Source of the DNA: Fibrobacter sp. UBA4297
GTDB lineage: Bacteria; Fibrobacterota; Fibrobacteria; Fibrobacterales; Fibrobacteraceae
NCBI RefSeq assembly: GCF_002394865.1
Contig: NZ_DGUZ01000007.1
Location: 1 to 64,000, forward strand
DNA: 64,000 nt
Reading direction: 5' to 3'
Part shown: piece after piece, positions 16,697 to 24,733 of the stretch
How positions within the stretch are numbered: the stretch's first letter is position 1
Layout of the letters: each line of letters opens with the position of its first letter
Made by a program: the position numbers and the translations under genes
Notes under the pieces: generated by a model
Database searches by the model: none
Told to the model about the DNA's origin: nothing
Seen by the model: only the letters and a program-made list of their open reading frames with translations

Positions 16697-18152
16697 ACCA
16701 GTAGTCTTCAACCTTATATTTGATGTTTTCTACTGAAGCGTTATTGCCAATGTTTCTAATTAATCGAAAACCTGAAAGACCGGATGTTCCTGTTCCAAAA
16801 TATCCATAATTGAGTTCTCTCCAATATGGGCGAGCTGAACTGAATTCTCCAACTGTATCCTTTATTGTATATACACCTCCTTTTAGACAACTTGGAAATC
16901 CAAAATTGCCAAAAAGTATTCCTTTCAGTAAAACGCGTTCTTCAACCAATCCGAATATGTCATAAAGTCCATATCCATTAGGACGCAATTGCCCTACAGG
17001 TTCAGTTTCGTTATCGGATTTTAAGTCTGTTGTAAATATGGCATATTTCGATGCTTCTTCTAATGAGACTGTTGCAGGATCTCCCCAAGGAGCTTTGTTT
17101 TTTTTATCTCCTCCACGAGCGAACATCATCCATTCATCTAAATATGGAAGCCTGTAGCCATCTGATGTTTTGTCAATAGAGACTTTTAAATGTCTGCTAT
17201 TTATATCTTTGAAATCCCAATAAACGATGATGTAGCCATTCGGTATAATACTTTCAAATTTTGCTTCGGCTTTCGAAAAGTAATAATATGGTTTTAATCC
17301 ATCGCGGATACTGCGTGCGTTTGCGTATTTCATTGCTTGATAGAGCGAAATTTGGGGGGCTGCAGTGTCGTGAACTTCACATTCTTCATTGTGTATGATG
17401 TTTTTTTTTCTCGAAATCCAGTCTTTATGAACTTCTTGTATAAATGGAGCATCAAGTGTTGCTTCTCTTGGTATGCTGTCCCACATCATTTGCAGATAAT
17501 CACAGTTTGTTACAGGATATTTATCAACCAAAAATGTTCCTTTAACAGTTGCAAATCTTTCCATATCATAATATCTTGGAAAGCCTACTTTCCTATAAAA
17601 ATTTTCGCTTTCTTCGTTATATCCTAATACAACTTCTTCATTTTTTAAATTGAGAAACTTCATCCCGACGGCTAAATTGATATTATGGGAAACATTGGGC
17701 TCAGGGAAGAATACTTTTATTTTTTCAACGCCTACAAGTATTGGTGCTTGGAATGCAAGGCAAGAATCATTAAAAATACTTGAATTTAATGAAGTTTCCC
17801 ATGCGAGAACTGGATTGTCAATGCAGATTTTGACGATTTCGTTTTTTTCGATTTCAAGCCAAGTTTCTGAATTTAATGAGTCTATGTTCAAAACAAAGTT
17901 CCTTGGACTTTGTTTTATTAAGGCTAAGTCAAAATTTTTTTTATTCCGATTTTTTATTAGGTCGTTATTTTTCGAAATATTTTTTTTAACTAATACGGAA
18001 CCATGGTTCTCTCTGGCTAATTTGACTAGAGTTTGCTTGTTTACGACTCCATTGAATGTTCCTCTGTTTTTACCATTCATATCATATACAATATATTGAT
18101 AAGCATTAGACATCGAGAAACATGTGATTAATAAAAATAATATTTTTTTCAT
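16689..18152 (-). CDS. Secreted FGE/sulfatase-modifying-factor-like protein (copy A)
   Basis: 487 aa with a signal peptide (SMSNA). The N-terminal half is Fibrobacter-like (YIVYDMNGKNRGTF). The C-terminal half is an FGE-sulfatase/SUMF1-like fold: FLVDKYPVTNCDYLQ, GYRLPYLDEWMMFARGG, EPVGQLRPNGYGLYDIFGLVEE and GFRLIRN. Many members of this fold are not formylglycine-generating enzymes, and no sulfatase is visible nearby, so the enzymatic role is uncertain. It is last in a five-gene cluster, 12 bases after the metzincin-like lipoprotein gene. The end YKVEDYWFD differs from its paralogue and abuts a duplicated C-terminal remnant, suggesting a recombined 3' end. Confidence 0.75.
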   Translation of the reverse strand: MKKILFLLITCFSMSNAYQYIVYDMNGKNRGTFNGVVNKQTLVKLARENHGSVLVKKNISKNNDLIKNRNKKNFDLALIKQSPRNFVLNIDSLNSETWLEIEKNEIVKICIDNPVLAWETSLNSSIFNDSCLAFQAPILVGVEKIKVFFPEPNVSHNINLAVGMKFLNLKNEEVVLGYNEESENFYRKVGFPRYYDMERFATVKGTFLVDKYPVTNCDYLQMMWDSIPREATLDAPFIQEVHKDWISRKKNIIHNEECEVHDTAAPQISLYQAMKYANARSIRDGLKPYYYFSKAEAKFESIIPNGYIIVYWDFKDINSRHLKVSIDKTSDGYRLPYLDEWMMFARGGDKKNKAPWGDPATVSLEEASKYAIFTTDLKSDNETEPVGQLRPNGYGLYDIFGLVEERVLLKGILFGNFGFPSCLKGGVYTIKDTVGEFSSARPYWRELNYGYFGTGTSGLSGFRLIRNIGNNASVENIKYKVEDYWFD

Positions 18153-18164
18153 TTTTAAAATCCT

Positions 18165-20447
18165 TTAATTACTTGTAGAACTACTTGACGATCTATTTAA
18201 AATAACCCTATTCCAGTATTCAGATGTGTCAGTTTTGAATTCGTTTTCACTCATGTATATATTTTTGCCACCATAACTTCTAAGTTCTTTGATGTTTCCA
18301 TTGCAATAGTCTATATCAGTAAATGTAGTTGGATTTGGTCTTGGTGTAGTTCCTTCTTCATACCAATAAATTCTTCGTTCAGGAGTCGAAAACTCATTGT
18401 CTATAAAACAATTTCGAATACATTCCCACTGATTTTTTTCATATCCAAGGTGTTCTTTGTCTTTGTCATATTTTTTAGCATCGTCACTATACTTAATAGG
18501 TAATTCTATATATCCATACATATTTCCGTCAACATAATTTTTTTCATTTTCGGTTCTTTTTTGTGTATAAACGTGCTGCCCTGCTGTACATACGACAGGA
18601 ATCGGCCTATATCTTAATTTTTTCCCTGATGGATCTAGCCATGCCATTAGGTTTGTTTCATAACTACCGTATCTGTTAGGATATGTTCTTGTTGACGAAT
18701 TGCTAGATGTTGTTGATGAAGAACTTGATAAAGGTTCCTCTTTGATTTCATAAATGTCGGTTAGAACTACATCAGTGAGCCCAAATGAGTGCCCTAATTC
18801 ATGCATTAGCAAATAGTAGGTTTCTATCCCATTTCTTCTTGGTGAGAAAATAATACTTCCATAAGGCAAATATTGTTCATACATTTCGTTTTTTTCTCCA
18901 TAAAGTGGATGACTTAAGGCTTCTGTTGTAAACCATAATTTCGGATTATCTTCAATTTGAACTGCATTGCTCAAAAAAATAGATGGATTGGCATCTTCTG
19001 TATATAAATACGCCTCTTTATTCTTGTCTTTAATATCGTCGAAATTGATTAGCTTTTCATCTTTATCTACATAGAGCTTGTAACCATATGTATATTGGCC
19101 ATTTTCCCAGTATTTTGCAAGTACTATTTCTGCAGAAACAGCCTTTTGTGAACCTAATTGGAAAAAATATTTTGTATTTGGAGGATCTTTTTCAGGGTTT
19201 AATCCAGGACAGTAATTTAAAAAATCTGTAGATTTGTGCTTTTGTGCATAATGTGCGCATTTCCACAATTCCCATTTTTTTCGAACTTTATTTATTGCGA
19301 ATACTGTATGCCAACTTGGTTCATCAAAAGAAATTTCTTTTTTTCCTTTATTTGGTCCCTCTTCCGTAATTGTTTTTATCCCAGTTTGTTCGTTTTCTAA
19401 TTTGGCTACATATATTAATTCCTTATAAAGGAGACTTATTTTAGATGGTGTTGTCATATAAAGATTTAATAAACCATTTTCCGATATGTAGGATGTAGAT
19501 TTCTGAGATAGATGCTTGATGTATTTGCATTCAGAAGTGTTTTGAATATCAACATTGACTACGGCTTGACCAAAAATTTTATTGAAATAATGTTCGGTGC
19601 AACATTTTGTAAATTTGTCTTTGCAATTTGTTTGATAATAAGTTTCATTATCGTGATTCTCACATATGGTTGATTGTTCTGGTGTGGTTGAAGATGTTGT
19701 ACATTTCTCACCATTAAATTCTATATATTTTATATGTTTTGTAATCATCTTGTAAGGTAAAATGCTTACTGTTTTAATGGGTTCTTTCAATTTTGGACAT
19801 AACATTGCATGATGTCCTTTAGCTCCAATTAACTTGAATTCTTTCATTTTTTTTAATTCTTCGGAATAAATTATATGCGTTTTGCTATTTGTCAGAATTT
19901 TTGCATAATCATAGGATTTGTCCTCATTTTGATGGACTAAACAAAAACCATCATATGCGTCCTTCGTAAAATGAAGTTGAATTGAAACGTTATCGTCTTC
20001 TTTTACGGAAATATAGACATAAGGGTCTTTTCCTGTGGGATCTTGATCAAATCCATATTTATAATTGGGAGCTTCCGTAAAATAAGGCGTTGACTCTTTC
20101 CATTTAAAAGGTTTTACTTCGCCATCGTATGGATTAAGCGGCATGTCATATTCGTTAACCAATATGCGGTCGCTACTACTTGATTCCGGTTCAGGATTTC
20201 CTTCTGCCTTTGGTCTCGGATAGCTATTCATCAGCTTTTCTCTCAGTTCCTCTTCGTCTAAGCCAGAAAGATCTTCGTCTAGTGGCGATACGTACTTGTT
20301 TAGTGTGGCTGGCTTATCTTGTGCATGTGCGGAATAAGCTTCTGAAGCTTTTGCTCCTTTTATAATAGATTCCGTATACCCCCCGATATCGCCATCGGAA
20401 CAAGCTTCGATAAATATGATGGATAAAATAACAAGTAGCTTTTTCAT
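18165..20447 (-). CDS. Metzincin-like zinc metalloprotease lipoprotein (copy A)
   Basis: 760 aa. N-terminal signal and lipobox-like FIEAC, then DGDIGGYTESI and a Ser-containing tether shared with copy B. A zinc site LMHELGHSFGLTDV (about residues 538-551) fits HExxHxxGxxD, with Asp as the third ligand. The later ETNLMAWLDP supplies a plausible Met-turn. Conserved cysteine-rich segments lie in the middle (CKDKFTKCCTEHYFNK) and C-terminus (QWECIRNCF). It is likely an envelope-anchored protease. Copy A and copy B (24.7 kb) each precede an FGE-like gene by 12-15 bases, so the two-gene module has been duplicated. Confidence 0.75.
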   Translation of the reverse strand: MKKLLVILSIIFIEACSDGDIGGYTESIIKGAKASEAYSAHAQDKPATLNKYVSPLDEDLSGLDEEELREKLMNSYPRPKAEGNPEPESSSSDRILVNEYDMPLNPYDGEVKPFKWKESTPYFTEAPNYKYGFDQDPTGKDPYVYISVKEDDNVSIQLHFTKDAYDGFCLVHQNEDKSYDYAKILTNSKTHIIYSEELKKMKEFKLIGAKGHHAMLCPKLKEPIKTVSILPYKMITKHIKYIEFNGEKCTTSSTTPEQSTICENHDNETYYQTNCKDKFTKCCTEHYFNKIFGQAVVNVDIQNTSECKYIKHLSQKSTSYISENGLLNLYMTTPSKISLLYKELIYVAKLENEQTGIKTITEEGPNKGKKEISFDEPSWHTVFAINKVRKKWELWKCAHYAQKHKSTDFLNYCPGLNPEKDPPNTKYFFQLGSQKAVSAEIVLAKYWENGQYTYGYKLYVDKDEKLINFDDIKDKNKEAYLYTEDANPSIFLSNAVQIEDNPKLWFTTEALSHPLYGEKNEMYEQYLPYGSIIFSPRRNGIETYYLLMHELGHSFGLTDVVLTDIYEIKEEPLSSSSSTTSSNSSTRTYPNRYGSYETNLMAWLDPSGKKLRYRPIPVVCTAGQHVYTQKRTENEKNYVDGNMYGYIELPIKYSDDAKKYDKDKEHLGYEKNQWECIRNCFIDNEFSTPERRIYWYEEGTTPRPNPTTFTDIDYCNGNIKELRSYGGKNIYMSENEFKTDTSEYWNRVILNRSSSSSTSN

Positions 20448-20456
20448 GTTGCACCT

Positions 20457-23168
20457 TTAATGTTCTAATATCTTGTAGTTAAATCGATCTGATCCGTCTT
20501 TTATGCAAAGTATAACGGCGTCTTCGTAATTTCCGATGTCTTCTTCTGTTTTCGAAAATAGAATGGCTTTACCTAAAGAATCAATCATTGTTTGGAATAC
20601 ATACTTGCCGTCTTCTTCGCCGTTTCTGTAGAACATGATATCTACAGGTTTAAATCCGTAAGATGTCTTGTCTTTTTTCATGAGTGTGAATTGCACTTTG
20701 GCTGAATCCACCTTGGTCATTGGGTGCTTCATAACCTTGACCTTGATGACTCTTGCTAATTTGCTATATGCAAGGTATGATCTGAACCATGCTGTTGGTA
20801 TTGTATCCATCAGTGGTATCATCGGGCTTGCAGGAACTACTTTGTTATTTTCATCAAGTTCGCCAATGAAAAAGTCCGTTGCTGCCAAGTTCAGTATCCC
20901 GTATGCTCCCAAAGCAAGTTCTGTTTCATCGCGTTCACTACCCATGACATCTGCTTTGGGCATTTTGTCATCTTTTTTGCCTGCTTTACGTAAAGGTGAA
21001 TCGAAGGAAAGGTTTATGCCAGCGTCATAACCCATGAATTTGTTGCTTCCTGCGGGATTCTTCTCGTCCATGAATTTCGGGTCGCCTGTATAATTGTGGT
21101 TGCCGCCATATGGTCTTGAAAATGATGAGTGAGTGGCTGTGAATCCTTCGATAACTTCGTTGGCGCATTTGCCGGGTTCGCAACTTGGGGTGAAGTTTTT
21201 CCAGAAAATGCTGTTGCCGATGGTGCCGTTTGCTTTACCGCCAATGGCTGGATTCACTGCTTTTGCGATGTTGGCGAAAAACGTGGAGTTCCATATGTCG
21301 AGCCTGTTGGCTTCGTTGATTATTGCACCGCCTTTTATAACAGTTCGGTTATCGTGGAAAATTGCATTGCCTATGTATGCTCCGCTACCGGCGAGTTTTA
21401 CTGCGCCGCCGTTTTTTGCTGATTTATTGCCCGTGTAAACGATGTTTTGCATTTTTACTTCGCCATTGCTTGCAACGGCACCGCCATCGCCAAGGGCTGA
21501 GTTCCCTGAGAATCGGATGTTTTCAAGATACAATGAGTCGCTTGTGTAAATCGCGCCTCCCTCGGCGTTTGATTTAGCATCGGAAATGATGGCGTTCTTT
21601 ATCGTAAGTTTTTGGCTTTGGGCGAAAATTGCACCGCCATTTGTTTTGTTGAATCCGTTTGCGATTCGCAAGCCTGTTAAGCTGCGTGGCGAACGGCCTT
21701 CGATTTCGATGTGGGCGGATTTGCCAAGTTCAATGAGCGGCATGTCGTTTTCGGATTTTAATTGCCAAATATCGCCTGTATAGCCGACTAACTCAAAACC
21801 TACTTTCCAAGGAACAACTCCGTCGCTATAATTGTCAGCTACGTTCCATGTTCCGCGAACGATGTTGATTTCGCGGCCTGTCTTTTGTGCCATTTCGAGA
21901 ACTGTGGCGAAATCGCCGGTTGCCGTTGCTGCCGTTGCTCCGTCGCAGCCTTGCGAACATGGCGATTGCGGGTCCCAATAAATGCGGTAATTATCGTTTT
22001 TCTCGAAGTTGATTGTGTAATTGCTGCGGAACGCTTCGTTAGGGAATCCCGTAATCTTATCGCGGGAAATTTCGATGTTTACTGTCACCGAAGATGCGCC
22101 GAGATCAATCTTTGCCGATTCTTTTCCGTTGATTTTTACCTTGGCATCCTTGGCATAAACGTACATTTCAACAGATTTTGCTGTTGTCGGTAGCACGGAG
22201 CGGTAACGGTATGTATTGGGCTCGAAGAATGGACCGAAATGTTCTTCGTTGTGCGAGATTTCTTCTGCACGGGGTTCTCGTGAAATGGTCGATTTTGGAG
22301 CAACAGTAAGCTTGTTTGCGTAAACGCTACCGACCAAGTGAGAACGCAATTCTATGCTGACGGACGCATTCGGGGCAACGATTGTGCCGAAATAAAGCCC
22401 GTCGGTGCCCATTTTGATGGATTTTCCGGCGATGTTCCATGTGATTTCGCTCGGATTCCCTCCGTTTATAGCGAATTGGCATTTGTTGCCGAAATGAACA
22501 TCGCTCGCGACATCGATTGTAATGGGGCCGGCTGTCAGATCGAAGGATAACTGGACGTTAGGATCCGTGTGGATACTTTGGAATTTATATGAACCGGAAG
22601 AGAATTTTATCTTGGCTCGTTTTTTGGCGTTAAGTGTGCCGTATTCGCCTGGCGGGAGCGTTTCGGATTTGCTGATGCTTACGGCCTTTGCTGAATCGCC
22701 GAATACGATGGCGGGGGAGGCTACGGACGGTTTTTTCAGGGCGACTTGTTTTGTCGATGCCGCTGTCGCGCCGGTTTCTGAATTGCAGGGGACGCCGTAG
22801 CGTAAATCGCCAGTAATGTGAGATTTTGCTCGTAATGAGCATCCGTTTGACACGTCAACATTGCCGTAAATCTTGGAGTCTGCGCCCAATTGGAATCTTG
22901 TGGTGAAAACATCTCCTAAAATCATAGATTTGTCGGAGATGTCGATAGTATCTGCGATAACTATATAGTCTGAATTTTTTTGATTATTCTGAAAAGTTGA
23001 ATTATCTGAATGGTTTGTGCTTGCTACTAATTCGTTGAATGGGGTATATTTCCAATCCGAATGTGGAATATCTACGGCAAAAGATGCACTAGCTGTCAAA
23101 GATAACAGAAATAGAAATGATGAATTATATGTCTTTGATTTTATAAAATGAAAAAGGAATGGATTCAT
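20457..23168 (-). CDS. Secreted parallel beta-helix surface protein with bactofilin-like N-terminus
   Basis: 903 aa with a hydrophobic signal (LTASASFA). The N-terminal third has shell-like repeats resembling polymer-forming bactofilin or ice-binding-type strands (LGADSKIYGNVDVSNGCSL and GLYFGTIVAPNASVSIEL). Residues about 480-650 form a right-handed beta-helix with polymorphic-membrane-protein-like GGAI repeats: NGGAIFAQSQ, EGGAIYTSDS, DGGAVASNGE, NGGAVKLAGS and KGGAIINEA. No catalytic motif is evident; an adhesin-like structural role is an inference from the fold. It lies between the two protease/FGE modules, 9 bases before copy A of the metzincin gene. Confidence 0.7.
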   Translation of the reverse strand: MNPFLFHFIKSKTYNSSFLFLLSLTASASFAVDIPHSDWKYTPFNELVASTNHSDNSTFQNNQKNSDYIVIADTIDISDKSMILGDVFTTRFQLGADSKIYGNVDVSNGCSLRAKSHITGDLRYGVPCNSETGATAASTKQVALKKPSVASPAIVFGDSAKAVSISKSETLPPGEYGTLNAKKRAKIKFSSGSYKFQSIHTDPNVQLSFDLTAGPITIDVASDVHFGNKCQFAINGGNPSEITWNIAGKSIKMGTDGLYFGTIVAPNASVSIELRSHLVGSVYANKLTVAPKSTISREPRAEEISHNEEHFGPFFEPNTYRYRSVLPTTAKSVEMYVYAKDAKVKINGKESAKIDLGASSVTVNIEISRDKITGFPNEAFRSNYTINFEKNDNYRIYWDPQSPCSQGCDGATAATATGDFATVLEMAQKTGREINIVRGTWNVADNYSDGVVPWKVGFELVGYTGDIWQLKSENDMPLIELGKSAHIEIEGRSPRSLTGLRIANGFNKTNGGAIFAQSQKLTIKNAIISDAKSNAEGGAIYTSDSLYLENIRFSGNSALGDGGAVASNGEVKMQNIVYTGNKSAKNGGAVKLAGSGAYIGNAIFHDNRTVIKGGAIINEANRLDIWNSTFFANIAKAVNPAIGGKANGTIGNSIFWKNFTPSCEPGKCANEVIEGFTATHSSFSRPYGGNHNYTGDPKFMDEKNPAGSNKFMGYDAGINLSFDSPLRKAGKKDDKMPKADVMGSERDETELALGAYGILNLAATDFFIGELDENNKVVPASPMIPLMDTIPTAWFRSYLAYSKLARVIKVKVMKHPMTKVDSAKVQFTLMKKDKTSYGFKPVDIMFYRNGEEDGKYVFQTMIDSLGKAILFSKTEEDIGNYEDAVILCIKDGSDRFNYKILEH

Positions 23169-23203
23169 TGAACAAACCCTTGATAATGTTCAGAAATGTG
23201 TTT

Positions 23204-24718
23204 TTACTTTGTTCCTGATTCTATGTTTTCCCATTTGGCGTCGTTGCCAATATTGCGGATTAGGCGGAAACCATCAAAAGCCCCCCAATGGCCAGCTCGA
23301 AAATGTCCAAAACTAATATGTTTCCAATAGGTACTTAGAGAATAATCGTCATCTTCTAATTTGACTCGATATTCACCACCTTTTCTACATGAAGGGTTGT
23401 AAAAATTAGACCAAATTTCATACTTCATAAGGACGTGTTCTCCAACTAAACCGAACATGTCGTATAGACCATATCCATTGGGTTGTTTTTGTCCTACTGG
23501 TTCAGAATGGTGAATTTCTTTTTCGCTATGTGGTTTTGTTGTTGTGAATGTGCCATATTTCATCATATCGTCTAGTGTTAAAGTCGTGTCTTTCGATGGG
23601 TCTCCCCAAGGTGATACAACCTCTTTACTTCCTCCGCGAGCCAACATCATCCATTCATCATAATATGGGAGTCTATAACCGTTAGATGAATGGTCTTCTG
23701 AAACTTGGATGAAGCCTTCATCGTTGCTTATGCTGGGCCATTCAAAATCTAGACCTAGGATGACATAACCGTTAGGCTGAATGTCTTCTTTGTTTGTACT
23801 TGTTTGTGCAAATGTATAATAGGGCTTTAGTCCTTCACGGTTGCTGCGTGCATTTGCGTATTTTATTGCTTGATATAGCGTGACTGTGCTTGCAGCTGTG
23901 TCATGAACGTCGCATTTTCCGTTATGTATACTATTTTTTTTTCTTGATATCCATTCATCATGTCGATTTTTTATTGATAGATTTAAATGTGGAGATTTAT
24001 TCGGTATGTTATCCCATGTAGCTTGAATAAATTCACAATTTGTTATGGGGTATTTATCGACTAAATATGTTCCGGTTACCTTAACAATCCTTTCCGGATC
24101 TTCATTTTGTGGCGTGCAATCTATAGTTCCCTTTTCTGTTACGCAATTTCTGCTTAATTTTAGGGATTCTTCATCATAACTATTATATCCTAACAAGACT
24201 TCTTCATTCTTGAAATTTAAATATTTCATGCCTACAGCTAGATTAATTTTTTGCGCAGAATTTGAATCTGATAAATAAACACTAATAGATTCGACGCCGT
24301 TAAGCGTTGGTGCTTGAAATGCTAGGCATGAATCGTTAATAATCCTTGAATTTAACGAAGTTTCCCAGGCGAAAACCCGATTTGATTGGCAGATTTTGAC
24401 GATTTCGTTCTTTTCAACTTCAATCCATTTTTCTTCATTCAGAGAATCGTAACTTAACTCTATGTTTTGCGTTGCTTGGTTGATTTGGGCTAATGTTAGG
24501 TTTTTTAATGTTTTAGTACTATAGAATTTATTTTCTTTTGAATTGTTTTTTTTTACTAAAACAGAACCATGATTATTTTTAGCAAAGAGAATTAGAGTTT
24601 GCTTGCTTACTTCTCCATTGTAAGTCCCGAGATTTTTGCCGTTCATGTCGTATATTTTGTATTGCTGCGCATTTGATAAAGCAAAGCATGCTGCTGTTAG
24701 AATAAGAAGTTTCTTCAT
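23204..24718 (-). CDS. Secreted FGE/sulfatase-modifying-factor-like protein (copy B)
   Basis: 504 aa paralogue of the 16.7-kb gene, with signal peptide ALSNA. It shares YKIYDMNGKNLGTY, the EVEKNEIVKIC block, YLVDKYPITNCEFIQ, GYRLPYYDEWMMLARGG, PNGYGLYDMFGLVGEHV and a terminal GFRLIRNIGNDAKWENIESG. AAGGA lies 7 bases before the ATG. It is probably an envelope protein of the FGE fold; whether it makes formylglycine is unknown. Its intact C-terminus shows what the truncated remnant downstream of copy A derives from. Confidence 0.75.
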   Translation of the reverse strand: MKKLLILTAACFALSNAQQYKIYDMNGKNLGTYNGEVSKQTLILFAKNNHGSVLVKKNNSKENKFYSTKTLKNLTLAQINQATQNIELSYDSLNEEKWIEVEKNEIVKICQSNRVFAWETSLNSRIINDSCLAFQAPTLNGVESISVYLSDSNSAQKINLAVGMKYLNFKNEEVLLGYNSYDEESLKLSRNCVTEKGTIDCTPQNEDPERIVKVTGTYLVDKYPITNCEFIQATWDNIPNKSPHLNLSIKNRHDEWISRKKNSIHNGKCDVHDTAASTVTLYQAIKYANARSNREGLKPYYTFAQTSTNKEDIQPNGYVILGLDFEWPSISNDEGFIQVSEDHSSNGYRLPYYDEWMMLARGGSKEVVSPWGDPSKDTTLTLDDMMKYGTFTTTKPHSEKEIHHSEPVGQKQPNGYGLYDMFGLVGEHVLMKYEIWSNFYNPSCRKGGEYRVKLEDDDYSLSTYWKHISFGHFRAGHWGAFDGFRLIRNIGNDAKWENIESGTK

Positions 24719-24733
24719 TATAAATCCTTAATT

